A stretch of 64,000 nucleotides of DNA, from positions 746,001-810,000 of the forward strand of contig NC_092566.1 of assembly GCF_037975245.1 (NCBI RefSeq), written 5' to 3'. Position 1 is the first letter of the stretch. Each line of letters begins with the position of its first letter. The translations under genes and the position numbers were made by a program. This stretch comes from Apostichopus japonicus (lineage: Eukaryota > Echinodermata > Holothuroidea > Aspidochirotida > Stichopodidae). Below are positions 24,826-37,654 of this stretch, piece by piece. The notes under the pieces are model-generated. The model was not told the origin of the DNA. It saw only the letters and a program-made list of their open reading frames with translations, and ran no database searches.

Positions 24826-25335
24826 AGCACTTGACTGGTATCAACTGATAATGGCACCAGACTGGTAGCGAGTGATGATAGCACCAGACTGATAGCGACT
24901 GATAATAGCACTTGACTGGTAGCGACTGATGATAGCACTTGACTGGTAGCGACTGATGATAGCACTTGACTGGTAGCGACTGATGATAGCACCAGACTGG
25001 TAGCAACTAATAATAACACCAGACTGGTAGCGACTGATGATAGCAACAGACTGGTAGCGACTGATGATAGCACCAGACTGGTAGCGACTCATGATAGCAC
25101 CAGACTGGTAGCGACTCATGATAGCAACAGACTGGTAGCGACTGATAATAGCACCAGACTGGTAGCGACTGATAATAGCACCAGACTGGTAGCGACTGAT
25201 CATAGCACTTGACTGGTATCAATTGATGATAGCACTTGACTGGTAGCGACTGATGATAGCACTTGACTGGTATCCAATGATAATAACACCAGACTGGTAC
25301 AGACTGATGATAGCAAGTGACTAATAATAATAGCA
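24826..25335 (+). repeat. 27-bp minisatellite, about 18 copies
   Basis: Tandem copies of gatagcaccagactggtagc followed by gactgat, with cacttgactgg and caacagactgg variants. Copies at the edges are diverged. Reverse-strand open frames here simply reflect the 27-bp (9-codon) period. Confidence 0.92.
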
Positions 25336-26743
25336 GCTGGTAGGATTGCAACAACCTTGATCCATTAGAAACAAAGATGGAGATGAGAGACAAGTCCTTA
25401 CTGGTCTAAGCAAGCAATGCTGTTTAACCCTTGACCGGATTGGAAACAATTGTGTCTACTGAGATACAAGTTACCTTGTTCTTTCTTCCAACAGATATTA
25501 TAATCTTTGTCATTTACAAAAACAATAGCTCATGCATAGTTGTTGCACATTATTCATTAAGCTATTCCCATATATGCTTGAGATTACTGATACAGCAGTA
25601 GAGTCAGTTAAATCTAATAACAAAGTGGTCCAGAAAGTGGTAAGAGCATTCTGCAGTATATGCTATCATTAGGAGCACAGATGCCACTGTAAGATGGCAT
25701 AGCTAGGCTCATAGGTAGTACACGCATTATTCTACACTATGCTGTCATTATAGAAGCATTATTATGTCAAGTACATAATATGGCTAGAGTAGGCCTACTC
25801 ATTCTGCAGTATACTTTCATATTCTATGGCATTCCATTGCAGTAGTGTGCATATTAATGCCCTGTGAAGTGTCCATACACATTCTGCTATATACTGCCAC
25901 CTGCTGTGGTATTCCATGGCATTAGTGTGTATATTAATGCACTGTGAAGTACCCAAACATGTGCTTCCACATGCCTGTTAGAATGTCTGGCATATTTACC
26001 ATACTGTGGTCTCCCATAAGTTATTTACTACAGACAAATATGAATAATTCAAATACTTATTAATCATCAACAAATATATTATAATATTTTAATCCTCATA
26101 TTTCTTTTCATCATTTCTGACCTGATGGAGCAAACTTGAAATCATTTTTATAAACACATTACCATTATTGATATACCTTATTCTACCAACATACAACCTT
26201 ACCATATCATGGTATAATGAAATGTATTATAAATGTATATTAATGATACACAATAATACCACAGCGTACCCGCCATGTCATTAATAATCCCTATGTCATA
26301 GTAACATTAATATTCCTATGTCATGGTAACATTAGTACTGGGATTTTATAGGTTACAAACACATCACAAGCAAGCAGAAGTGTAGGTCAGATGTAGGCAT
26401 GTTGTGTTGCTAGTGTTAACATTGTGTAGATGTGAATGGGGAATGGATGTTACCAGGGGGATAATAGTGGGTAGAGGTGGAAGGGGTGTGAATACCCAAG
26501 AGATCATAAAAAAAAGTGTGGTTTATAATAATGTATGTTCATTTCACTTAATTTCAACACTTGCAAGAGCAGAGGGGGTTGTCTATGCTTTATTCTTTGT
26601 GGGGGGGGGGGGGGTGGGGGGTAGGCTGAAAATTCTTCAAGGACTCATTTAAAGTGGGTTTATTCAGCTATTTGTAACAATGGATCAACTTGGATGTGTT
26701 TGAACCTGAACACTGAATTTTAAGAAACAAAACAACAATGATA

Positions 26744-27732
26744 AGAGTACATTACAATGTGTAGAGTACATTACAATGTGTAGAGTACATTACAATGTGT
26801 AGAGTACATTACAATGATAAGAGTACATTACAATGATAAGAGTACATTACAATGATAAGAGTACATTACAATGTGTAGAGTACATTACAATGTGTAGAGT
26901 ACATTACAATGATAAGAGTACATTACAATGTGTAGAGTACATTACAATGTGTAGAGTACATTACAATGATAAGAGTACATTACAATGTGTAGAGTACATT
27001 ACAATGTGTAGAGTACATTACAATGTGTAGAGTACATTACAATGTGTAGAGTACATTACAATGATAAGAGTACATTACAATGTGTAGAGCACATTACAAT
27101 GTGTAGAGTACATTACAATGTGTAGAGTACATTACAATGCGTAGAGTACATTACAATGTGTAGAGTACATTACAATGTGTAGAGTACATTACAATGTGTA
27201 GAGTACATTACAATGCGTAGAGTACATTACAATGTGTAGAGTACATTACAATGATAAGAGTACATTACAATGATAAGAGTACATTACAATGATAAGAGTA
27301 CATTACAATGTGTAGAGTACATTACAATGTGTAGAGTACATTACAATGATAAGAGAACATTACAATGTGTAGAGTACATTACAATGTGTAGAGTACATTA
27401 CAATGTGTAGAGAACATTACAATGATAAGAGTACATTACAATGTGTAGAGTACATTACAATGTGTAGAGTACATTACAATGTGTAGAGTACATTACAATG
27501 TGTAGAGTACATTACAATGATAAGAGTACATTACAATGTGTAGAGCACATTACAATGTGTAGAGTACATTACAATGTGTAGAGTACATTACAATGCGTAG
27601 AGTACATTACAATGCGTAGAGTACATTACAATGTGTAGAGTACATTACAATGTGTAGAGTACATTACAATGATAAGAGAACATTACAATGTGTAGAGTAC
27701 ATTACAATGTGTAGAGTACATTACAATGTGTA
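26744..27732 (+). repeat. 19-bp minisatellite with two alternating unit types, about 52 copies
   Basis: The core agagtacattacaat is preceded by gtgt or gata in each 19-bp unit, with rarer gcgt units and a few agaacatt or agcacatt variants. The gtgt type is most frequent. No spacers separate units, so it is not a CRISPR-like array. Confidence 0.97.
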
Positions 27733-27965
27733 AATGATTAAAGGGCATGCAATGTTTCTCTTGGATGTTACTTCTCTTGCTCAATTTGTTGATTTATTTA
27801 TTTATTTATTTACTTTTGCATGATTGGATTTAATGTTTCAATTTTTCAAAATATCTTTGATTGTGCTTCGACTGCAAAGGTTCAAGAAGAAACAATTTTT
27901 AATAGGGGGAAAATTAACGAATGGATCTGAAGTTAATTGTTCTAAATTTTATGACTTTCTTTCAG

Positions 27966-28041
27966 CTGTTAGCATCCTACCTCATATGCAGATGCAGAGG
28001 ATAGATGGAAAACCAATTAATGGAATACAGAACTCTGTCAG
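27966..28041 (+). CDS. KCNMA1: BK channel core exon J (RCK1-RCK2 linker)
   Basis: A 76-nt exon, entry phase 1 and exit phase 2, reading AVSILPHMQMQRIDGKPING and IQNSV. The acceptor is gactttctttcag and the donor gtgagc at 28042. Exon F exits in phase 1 while exon K enters in phase 2, so one phase-converting exon is required; this is the only good one found. The linker varies widely among Slo1 proteins, so no close homology is expected. Confidence 0.82.
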
Positions 28042-28371
28042 GTGAGCCTCTTTAAAGCGCTGCTGCATAGTTTAAAGTGCTGAGTGCGTTTCGTCTACAA
28101 CATTTAAAGTGCTCAGTTGACACTTTATTAAAGTGTTGTTCACTCAAGGTATCAACCTTCATCCTATAATGGGAGTCTGTAAACGTGAAATCTTTATTTT
28201 TTTGTAGATAGAAATGTTTCTATTCTCTGGAAGTAATGGTTCCATAGAGAAACCTGCAGTATAGAGTATCATGGTCAAAGGTCATCAGGAACAATGATTA
28301 ACAGGTTGATATTAATTCTAATATGGTGTATGAATTAACCAGTATTAACGTGCGTTCTCGGCCCTCAACAG

Positions 28372-28431
28372 CGGCACGCCAACTCCAAAATATGAACGAC
28401 AAAGAAAGCAGTCTGTAACCTCACAGAGAAG
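28372..28431 (+). CDS. KCNMA1: candidate cassette exon in the RCK1-RCK2 linker
   Basis: A 60-nt, phase 2-2 exon, acceptor ctcggccctcaacag and donor gtatta. Joined to exon J it reads SGTPTPKYERQRKQSVTSQ followed by R. The other two phases hit stops, so only the phase supplied by exon J is open. It is rich in basic and hydroxyl residues, with a RQRKQS motif suited to basophilic kinases. It can be skipped in frame. Confidence 0.66.
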
Positions 28432-30599
28432 GTATTATCAACATTCCCTCCTCTCCGCAAGCTTTCTGCAGATTTCTTCCTGTCCCCTTTTATACCCCCC
28501 TCTCCAAACCCCCTCCTCATCCTACCCCACCAACCCCATATCCCCCAATCACTCCCTTGTTTATGAATTTTCATTTCTGACTATTTTCCAATGACTTCTG
28601 GAGTAACTATCAGCTGTGCAGTATTCTTAAAGCAATATCATAGATGCAAGTTTTATGATTATCAGATCTCCCCAACCTCTATCTTGGTAATGTTCTCTTT
28701 GAATAAGGTTTTGTTACGTTCAGCAGGAGAACATTTGTCCATTTTATTCCATGTCTATTTTCATCTCTGTCATTAAAGAGTTGACATACTATTGTAGAGG
28801 TCTCCAGACCCGAACCACTCATATTATACTGATCAATCACACGTATGTGTTGTATTACATGTATAATGGCTAGGTAGCCGTCATATCCTGAAGGTTGTGT
28901 TGAAGGTAGAGGCAAATCTGTAATTGAGCCATTAATGAAAGATGATTATTTAGTCTGCAGTATTAATGTTGTATATTTTGTGGTGACATTAACCCAGGAT
29001 CTTGCAGATCATTCATGTTTTCCACAATAAAATTGACAAATGCACTATTTGATCTCTCCACCTATGTACCCCTTCATACCTTCTCCTTCAATCTCCTTCT
29101 AACCCCCCCCCCCCAACCCCCCCTTTCAGTTTTAAATTGCATACTGGGCGACTGTCTCTCAAATTGTGGTTTGATTCTGCTGTGATATTCATTTTTTCTT
29201 TTTCGTTTTATTTTCTTTAATTTTGAAGTATATTTTAATTAGCCAAACAAGATCAAGGTCTGTCACTTAAAATATTTGAAAACTAATGAAAGAAATGGAT
29301 TCAAAGCCAGTTATTTTCCAGTATGATTGATGTGTTTTGTAACATTCTAATTCACTTGGAACAATGATAGTGTTAAATATGACGAATTAGGTCTGAAGAC
29401 ATAAATGGCCATCAAATAATAATATTTCAATCAAATTTTTTTCGTCCGGTTGATATTGATAACCAATAATATCTGACATATTGTAAGTCATGTATGACAT
29501 GTGTTGTTGCTTGAGATATGCAAACTGTCTACTAATTAATTCTCCTTTGTTTCTGATTTGTATCTTTACCCTTCCCAGAGTTGGTTCCTCCTTCTAATCT
29601 TCTTCCTTGAACTAATTAATTTCAGATATCTTTCTTGGTTCTTTATTACTTACTTTGGCTTGGGCACTGCTTTTTATGCCTGAAGCCCTAGAGGTACCCA
29701 ATCACTCGCATCAAGTATAAATGGTATGCTGAATTATAGCCATTAATATTACATATTTTAAACAAGGAAGGCAAAATGGAGAAAACAATGGTTAATTTCA
29801 CCCAAAAAACGATTATTCCATTATCAATTTCCGGTTGATATGTGATGTCATACATTTTAACACGATAACATACTTCGCACTATCAAAAAATGTGTTGATA
29901 TTTTATAGTCAGGTTTCTGTACATGATGTGTTTTGATTTCTTTAGCATGGTAGTGCAGGATAGTGTACAAGTTACAGCAGCTGATAAAATAGGAAACAAT
30001 ACAGCCCCCCCTCCCGCCCCCCCCCCCCTCAGTGAGATTAAAGATTTTATAATTTTGCTCCTGCAGTACCCTATCCGTGTCTGAGTTGGTTAATGGTACA
30101 GAACCAATACGGTAACTCATCTATAGCAAATTTACAAACTTGTTCTCTGCATGAGATATTTATATCATGACCCGAGGAATTTAGTCTTTTGGAAGACAAT
30201 ATTCTTGGAGTGTACTTGCATGTGTCATTGGATGCTGCTGACAGCAATTTGTGAATGCTTGACTTATCAGCTGTAGCAATAACAAATGTATTTATTATTA
30301 ATGTATAACATCTGGAAATGATGTTTGTTAGACATAGGGAAGTCATTTTATTCACATGTACTTATAATACGCATCAACAGTTACGAACTAGCAATCGTAA
30401 TAATAACATTCGAAAAATTAATTATTAACAGAATCCTCTCTCTAATTTGGACATTCATGAAGGCCAAATGCTTCATTACTTGCAAATTTCAGAACTTTCT
30501 GACTTTTGTGTTGAAGGTGACAATGTTGTCTGAGTTTAATATTACAGCAATCATGACAGAAAAGGTGCATTAAGTATTTGTGTAACACCTTCATACAGT

Positions 30600-31570
30600 G
30601 GAGGCATATCAGGCACACTACTATACTAGTTGTTTGTATATAGGAATGTTCTAGGGACATATCAGGCACACTACTATACTAGTTGTTTGTATATAGGGAT
30701 GTTCTTTGGACACATCAGGCACACTATTTTACTAGCTGTTTTTATATAGGGATGTTCTAGGGACATATCAGGCACACTACTATACTAGCTGTTTGTATAT
30801 AGGGATGTTCTAGGGACATATCAGGCACACTACTATACTAGTTGTTTGTATATAGGGATGTTCTTTGGACACATCAGGCACACTATTTTACTAGCTGTTT
30901 TTATATAGGGATGTTCTAGGGACATATCAGGCACACTACTATACTAGCTGTTTGTATATAGGAATGTTCTAGGGACATATCAGGCACTCTACTATACTAG
31001 TTGTTTGTATATAGGGATGTTCTTTGGACACATCAGGCACACTATTTTACTAGCTGCTTTTATATAGGGATGTTCTAGGGACATATCAGGCACACTACTA
31101 TACTAGCTGTTTGTATATAGGGATGTTCTAGGGACATATCAGGCACACTACTATACTAGTTGTTTGTATATAGGAATGTTCTAGGGACATATCAGGCACA
31201 CTACTATACTAGCTGTTTGTATATATAGGGATGTTCTAGGGACACATCAGGCACACTACTCTAGCTGTTTTTTATAGGGATGTTCTAGGGTCATATCAGG
31301 CACAATACTATACTAGCTGTTTGTATATAGGGATGTTCAAGGGCAAATCAAGCACACTACTATACTAGTTGTTTGTATACACATCAGGCACACTACTATA
31401 CTAGTTGTTTGTATATAGGGATGTTCTAGGGGCATATCAGACACTACTATACTAGTTGTTTGTATATAGGGATGTTCTTTGGACACATCAGGCACACTAC
31501 TATACTAGTTGTTTGTATATAGGGATGTTCTAGGGGCATATAAGGCACACTACTATGCTAGTTCAGTTGA
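30600..31570 (+). repeat. 53-bp minisatellite with 159-bp higher-order pattern
   Basis: About 17 copies of gggatgttctagggacatat followed by caggcacactactatactag and ttgtttgtatata. A variant with ttctttggacacatc occurs at 30702, 30861 and 31020, exactly 159 bp (3 units) apart. The array's right end is more degenerate. Confidence 0.93.
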
Positions 31571-31994
31571 TACACTATTCACAGTTTCCATACAGGGATA
31601 TCAAACAGTTTACTAATAGGGTTATAGTATGCCAGTTATTGATATATATATACATATATATATATATATTTATATATTTGCCTAGTTTATGCAATACCTG
31701 AGTTCATTCATTGCATGTGGGTAGGTCGGTGCATTCCATTCATACTATGCTAGTGAAAGGTTATTATACATTAGGACCGATAGTTGAAAGTAACTTTTGT
31801 GCTAGATACACTCAAACACAGGCTTACATTAATTAATTAATTTAGTTTACTTCAAGTGTGCGAGATAAATGAGCAAATTTCTGATAAGTTTGTGAAGAAG
31901 CTGTGAGAGAAACAGCTGCATAGCTCCTCCAGGGTGTTAAGAGAGAGCATCCTCTATCATCACAAATCCAGTTCACTAATTTTACATTTCATAG

Positions 31995-32057
31995 TCTGGA
32001 GAGCGAGTTCCCTTCTGATGGCCTCCACCCAATTCGAAAGAGAAGTACAATAAAAAG
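31995..32057 (+). CDS. KCNMA1: candidate cassette exon in the RCK1-RCK2 linker
   Basis: A 63-nt, phase 2-2 exon with acceptor ttttacatttcatag and donor gtgaat. It reads SLESEFPSDGLHPIRKRSTI and K. The RKRST motif is again a plausible basophilic kinase target. Phase and length match the 28372 candidate, so either or both could be used between J and K. It is GC-rich relative to its surroundings and open in the required phase. Confidence 0.6.
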
Positions 32058-34085
32058 GTGAATTTGTCATTATATAGAGGAGGTTATCATGGCAACTAAC
32101 AATACTCACCATCAATAACAAAACGCCTTCCAGTTTGTCCCAGAAAATTAATGTCTTGTATATGAATGCCATATTGTTTTAATAGCTCTCCTCCATAAAG
32201 TGTTTCATTAACAATAACTCGGAACATCTTGTGAAATAAAAAATTACAACTTTATTTCCTGTCCAATTTATTATTAAACTTTATTTCCTGTCCATTTTAA
32301 AGTCTTCAGTCCATTGGTCATGTTTGCGTATCATTTTTTGTTAATATTTCTATGATCTTTCTTCATTCTATTCTGTAACCATGGTGATTGGGTTTCATAT
32401 TTATAGTTAGTCATTGGTCCAAACGTCTTTCATCTTAATATTCACTGTAGCTGTTACAGGAAACTAACAACATGGCAGGACTTGAAATGGAGTCATAAAT
32501 GTTCCCAATTTAAGTGAAAGTTATACTCAAAGTTTCCCAGATTAGCGATGATTCCAAAACAGGCCAGCAGCTCAATTTCCACTAATAATCCTCCCTTATT
32601 TTGAGGAGGACATCAACTCAATGGGGGGGGGCAATGGGGGGGGGGGTTGGAAGGGAGGATGGGGGGCATGGTGGCAAATTTGAAAGAACCTATAGCATCT
32701 TGCCATAGTGTGTGTATATATATATTTCTAGTCCTGCCATGATGTTGTAGGTCATAGAGGTAATATTAACCAATTTTACTCCTCATCACCATTGTAAAGC
32801 CATCTCGAGGAAATATTTTAATTACAAACATGCTGGAAAACTGTTTCATCCTGTTGGGAAATTACATTCGAGCAGATTCGAGGCAGATATGGGTGTTCAT
32901 TTGGGAGTAAACAAGGGATGTTGGGCCACCCTCTACTTTCAGTGCTCTTCCAGCATATACCCTAAGTCTAATTCTGAAATATATGCTGGGGTGGTTCCAT
33001 AGACTACACAAAACAATGTGAAAAGTGGTTTGAATCCACTTAAAATTGAGTTTTATAAAATCGATTTAACAGTTTTCCAGCATTGTTGGCAATATATCAG
33101 GTTTTCTTCTACATCATATTTTTTAATTTGTCTGCTTTTTAAAAGAATATATATATGTAGAAATGTATATCTGTGAACCATTCACCAAGTTTCCATACCA
33201 ATGACATGGGTCACATACCAGCTATTATTAAAGCATAAACTGTTATATGATTAATCACTTCATGTTTAATATTGATGATTAAAAATGTCAAATTTTCTCT
33301 AAATCATTGAAACAAAGGAATAATGAAATAATTATGGGCATGTAGTACATGTTACACAGTATGGTTGTATATTAACCATTTGTAGTTGTGTCACACACTT
33401 CGAACTGTATTATTTAATATATGCAAATATATTCATAAAAGAATGTATGAACTTTGGATGGCCAGGATGAACAGAATACTATGGCAGGGCTTTCGTGTAC
33501 AATATAAAATGTTGATTTATTTGTGACTCAGTGCTTCCCTTGTGAAACTTTTATTTACCTATGTGTATGAATATTTACATACATACACATACATACATGT
33601 GTTATCTGTGATGTATGGTCATTTGAGTAAATCTTTAATAGATATACACAGCATTTATTATAGCTGTGTTGGTAATGGGTTGGTGTGCACCTAATGCTGG
33701 GAAGCACATGTTACCCTCCTGGTGTAAGAAAATTAGTCCCCCCCCCCTCAATCCTTGCAAATCCTTGAAGCTTGTGGCTGAAGGTAATTCCTTCCTGGGC
33801 AAACTTGAAGCACTGTAGTAGATGTTGAAAATCCAGTAATCCAGTCGGTTTTAATTATCAGCCTAACAAATACTCTGCCACTTTGGAAGAATTCTTTTAG
33901 TGTTATATGGTCACACGCAAGATGATAGTGACTTGGTTGTAACAAAGCTAACTGTTGTTAGCATTATGCTGTTCCTACTTGGTGTAAAGGCTACTTGGTA
34001 ATATTTGGATAAAGCACACGTTAGCCTCATTTTCATGTGAAACTAATGTAAATTCTCTCCACATGCTACCATCAATCTCTTCTAG

Positions 34086-34211
34086 GGTTGGTATATCACG
34101 CCCGTCGGTGGGCTCATGCGGGGAGCTCTATTTCAAACTCCGTCAAGTAATGCAGTCCGGAGGCAGTTTTGATGCGGTTTATGCTGATATTCTAAAAAAA
34201 TTCTCCAAGCG
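34086..34211 (+). CDS. unexplained coding-like island, candidate long cassette or terminal exon
   Basis: After a good acceptor (caatctcttctag) the phase-2 frame stays open to a TAG at 34261-34263. It includes GISRPSVGSCGELYFKLRQ and SGGSFDAVYADILKKFSK. A gtgggt donor at 34212 would end a 126-nt phase 2-2 exon; without it the exon would be terminal and would truncate the channel before RCK2. GC content is near 50 percent, unlike the surrounding intron. It might instead be a fragment of an unrelated gene or retrocopy. I do not recognise the family. Confidence 0.33.
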
Positions 34212-37149
34212 GTGGGTTGCAATTGACACTCTTGCAAGTCTGGTAGCTAATACCCTTTCCTAGCTGCACCATTACCCTCTTGTAACCCCCCTTCAGCCAT
34301 CAATTTTACTACCCACGGAATTAATACTCACCAGTCACAGCTATCGGTCTCTCAGTTCAGGGTCTATAGACATATGAATCGACTTTAACAAAAGTATAAA
34401 TAGAGATATTAAATTTTTCATAGAAATTTCCACAAGGCTATGGTCATGTGTAGAATCTGTTCTTTATGACCTCGAAAAAGGCATAAAATTGTCAAAGCTG
34501 TTGGTGTGACTTTGGTCTGGTAGTGTTCATTTTTATGGGGGGGAGGGAGGGAGGGAGAAAGGGATGGGGGAGGGAGAAAGGATCCATTTAGAAACAAATT
34601 GATTTTGTTTGTCATATGTCTATAAGATGTTGAAGTGAGAAACCTGACCAGCTAAAATGACTGATTTCACCTCATTTCAAATATTTACTAATATAAGCCT
34701 TGCTTTCAAAAAATTAATATGCTCTTTCTATTAATCTGCACTTGTATTTCCGCAAAGGCATTCTTAATTGCAGTGTAGACAGAGAAATTTGATTTACCTC
34801 TGTATATTAACAACGTATCTCTTTCCTTACAAAATTGTTCGTCTCCAAACAGTTTATGGACAATGTTTGAGTTTTATGTCATGGTGATTGTCCAGCTGTT
34901 AATGGGAAAAATAGTTAATATTTACCCAAAAAACAAGGAGTGAAATTGAAATTCCAAACTTCTGCAATCTGATATTGTTCAGTGATGGGTACATTGTGGT
35001 TTCCATACAGTAATGTTAATACTGTGGCATGAGGGGAGGGGAATATAGGGGAGATAGTATGCAAACTGGGAGGAATTAAGACTCTCTCATTTAGCTGTCT
35101 CAGGAGTAGTTAGAAGCTTCAATGTTAGAAACATTTACAAGAAGCAGCTAAAGATGCATGCAAGTAAATTAGAATCACAACCACAAAGTTATCACATTTC
35201 ACATAGTTAGCACAGAGGTACAGGTCTGTGGTAGGGAGAGGCAAATCCACAAACACAGCCTGTCTTTGAAATTAAGAGAAGCCGGTTGACAGTTGTTTTC
35301 TTAAAATTGCAAACAAAATCAAATCACTGCTCGTATATTTGGTCCAGTAGAGTCCAAGAATGGATCTCACATTAGATACTTGTGCATATTCATGAAGTAC
35401 TAAGGCTTTACAGCATGCCACCTCAAGATTTGTCTTAATTTTAAGACAATGATTTCAGGTCCAGTCTTGGAAAAGTTCCCCTATAGTATTGTCCTTCCAG
35501 TATTAGAGATAGATGAATATAGTTGTGCACATCATCATGGAGACTGACCATCACCTGTGTAGGGTTCCTTCCCATGCACCCTTGATGTACTCCTGTGATT
35601 TGATCAACGTACATCTCACGTTTACTCTGTCTTTGGTAGAACCATTAGAATTATAAATAATTCCTAGATTTTCTTCTCATTCATTTCTTCATAAATTGTG
35701 GCGGCTATTTGGTTCATTGAATGTACTATGGCTTATGTATTCTCTGCAGATAAAGCAGTATTTGTGATGGTTTGATGTTACCTTGTTTTGGGGACAGATT
35801 TGTCAGCCTGGTGATAATCCATTAATTGCAAAGGATTGTGGGATATATCACCTGACGTTTCTTTTTCAAACCGAGTACAGCCAACATGAATACATGCCAA
35901 CAGTTACACACTGTATACCAAGGTATTATACAAACCTTGACATGATTGTGTTTCTTTTGGGTCAAAGGTCAAAGGATTGGTGGTGGATTATTAATAACCT
36001 CAGATGCTGTTTAATCTCTCATAACGGTTGACTGCTTACTTTGCTTCCAGCTTTTTTTCCCATGAATTTATAATCTTCTTTTCTCTTGCACTATCTTATA
36101 ACAGTTGCAGTGGTTATATTTATAAAAAAAATAGCAAAGTGTAATCGATTTTCAATTATTCGCTTACAATTTTGCAAATATCCATTGAAAAGAATAAAAC
36201 AAAATATACTTGCTGTGAATTGCTCCAAATTATATCCACATTTGTAGTAATGTATTGCTAAGTAACTTCAGTTAGATCATATTGTTGGACTGATATGTTA
36301 CATTTTGACAAAATGTTATTGTTGCTTCTAAGAGTTTGCATCAACATAAATTTGTAGCATAAACAGATTATATTTGGGTTTTGGTTTCAAAGGCTAACTA
36401 TAGTTGATCGATGAATTTAAGAAAGGTAGTTGATAAACAAACATGGCACTCTTTGTACGATGTGTGATGATGAATAGATGATCTGGTTTTGTCACAGTGT
36501 TTGCTTTAATAAAAGCTTTCTGTAATACTTGCAGTTTTAAAGCTTTTACCGAGTATGATATAATTTTGTCCTATTCTATTCTATGGTCTGGTGCTTGTTC
36601 ATCATATTGGTTAGTCCTCTGTTCTATTTGGACAATATCCTGTAGTGAGTCAAAAGAAATATTGTCTAACAGAGGGAAAGCCAAATAAAATATTTGATTT
36701 CTTTCTTTTCATACCATTTTTCTCCAGATATCTTATTCCTTTAACACCCCCCCCCCCCCCGCCCCTCAATTCACCCCAGTTTTCTGGGTATTAACCATCA
36801 TCTGATGAACAAAGTGTAGACATATTCTCACCTAAGCATGACTGACAAAATTTTGGTATATCTGGATGCTACATAAATTGCCAAGAATAAAAAATACAAT
36901 TTCAAAGGAGTTCGAAAGAAAAAAAAGTGGAAACATTACATACTGGCCAGTTTCTACTTTTGAAACATAAAAATTTGAAGTGATATTTGGTTTATGAAAC
37001 TATATTGAGGAGGAATAAGAGAGGGATTAATGGTGAGATTGGTTGATCCAAATCCCTGACATGCTGAAGATGAAAACTGGATTATTGAAAAGAAAATGTG
37101 AAGGAATACGTACTATTGATGCTGTTTTTGCATTTGACTAACGATTTTC

Positions 37150-37495
37150 AGAGTTGATGCCGTTTATATGGTATATTCAGAGTTGATGCCTTTTGAATTG
37201 TTTATTCATAGCTGATGCCGTTTAAATGCTTTATGCAGAATTGATGCCGATTAAATGCTTTATTCAGAATTGATGCCGATTAAATGGTTTATGCAGAGTT
37301 GATGCTGTTTAAATGGTTTGTTCATAGTTGATGCCATTTAAATGCTTTATGCAGAATTGATGCAGATTAAATGGTTTATTCAGAATTGATGCCGATTAAA
37401 TGGTTTATGCAGAGTTGAAGCTGTTTAAATGGTTTGTTCAGAGTTGATGCCATTTAAATGGTTTATTCAGAGTTGATGCCGTTAAATGGTTTCAT
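37150..37495 (+). repeat. 29-bp minisatellite, about 12 copies
   Basis: Units contain cagagttgatgcc followed by gtttaaatggtttatt, with gattaaat and ttcatagt variants. The array ends about 45 bp before the acceptor of core exon K, so it sits where the branch point would normally lie close by. Confidence 0.92.
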
Positions 37496-37539
37496 ATTTT
37501 GATGTTGTTTAAACACTTTGCTTGGTGTGTGCTTCACAG

Positions 37540-37654
37540 TCATCAGAAACACAAATATCGAGAATCAATCGAAGAAGGTGAAGATTTATTTGAGTTTGAC
37601 TCTACTGGAATGTTCCACTGGTGTGCGGAGCGGAAAATTGGGGAATCTTTGCTG
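37540..37654 (+). CDS. KCNMA1: BK channel core exon K (linker to RCK2)
   Basis: A 115-nt exon, entry phase 2 and exit phase 0. It reads HQKHKYRESIEEGEDLF and then EFDSTGMFHWCAERKIGES, matching the conserved YDSTGMFHWC start of RCK2. The acceptor is gtgtgcttcacag and the donor gttagt at 37655. Confidence 0.96.

Larger units (their letters stand above)
17300..27965 (+). other. 10.7-kb region between core exons F and J holding candidate cassettes
   Basis: Contains four candidate phase 1-1 exons (18580, 18925, 22469, 23879). Repeats include a two-copy 74-bp duplication (17873-18021), a two-copy unit of about 40 bp just before the first cassette (18478-18549), about three diverged copies of a 100-bp unit (19096-19420), a three-copy gctagtagaa run (19863-19932), and the arrays at 24.8 and 26.7 kb. 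Poly-G or C tracts lie near 18350, 20361 and 26600. The stretch 19950-22300 shows nothing recognisable. Confidence 0.8.
28042..37539 (+). other. 9.5-kb region between core exons J and K
   Basis: Holds candidate phase 2-2 exons at 28372, 31995 and 34086, the 53-bp array at 30.6 kb, an AT run near 31640-31675, poly-C or G tracts (29105, 30008, 32622-32650, 36746) and the 29-bp array just before exon K. Two copies of actttatttcctgtccatt lie near 32250 and 32278. The stretches 28450-30590, 32300-34080 and 34280-37140 show nothing else recognisable. Confidence 0.8.

Noticed and set aside
24806-25393. Several reverse-strand repetitive open frames
   Set aside because: They reflect the 27-bp repeat period, not a gene.
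26744-27732. CRISPR-like array
   Set aside because: Units are contiguous 19-bp repeats without spacers, in an intron of a eukaryotic gene.
35783-36031. 82-codon open frame in the linker intron
   Set aside because: The acceptor before it leads quickly to a stop in the needed phase; no domain recognised.
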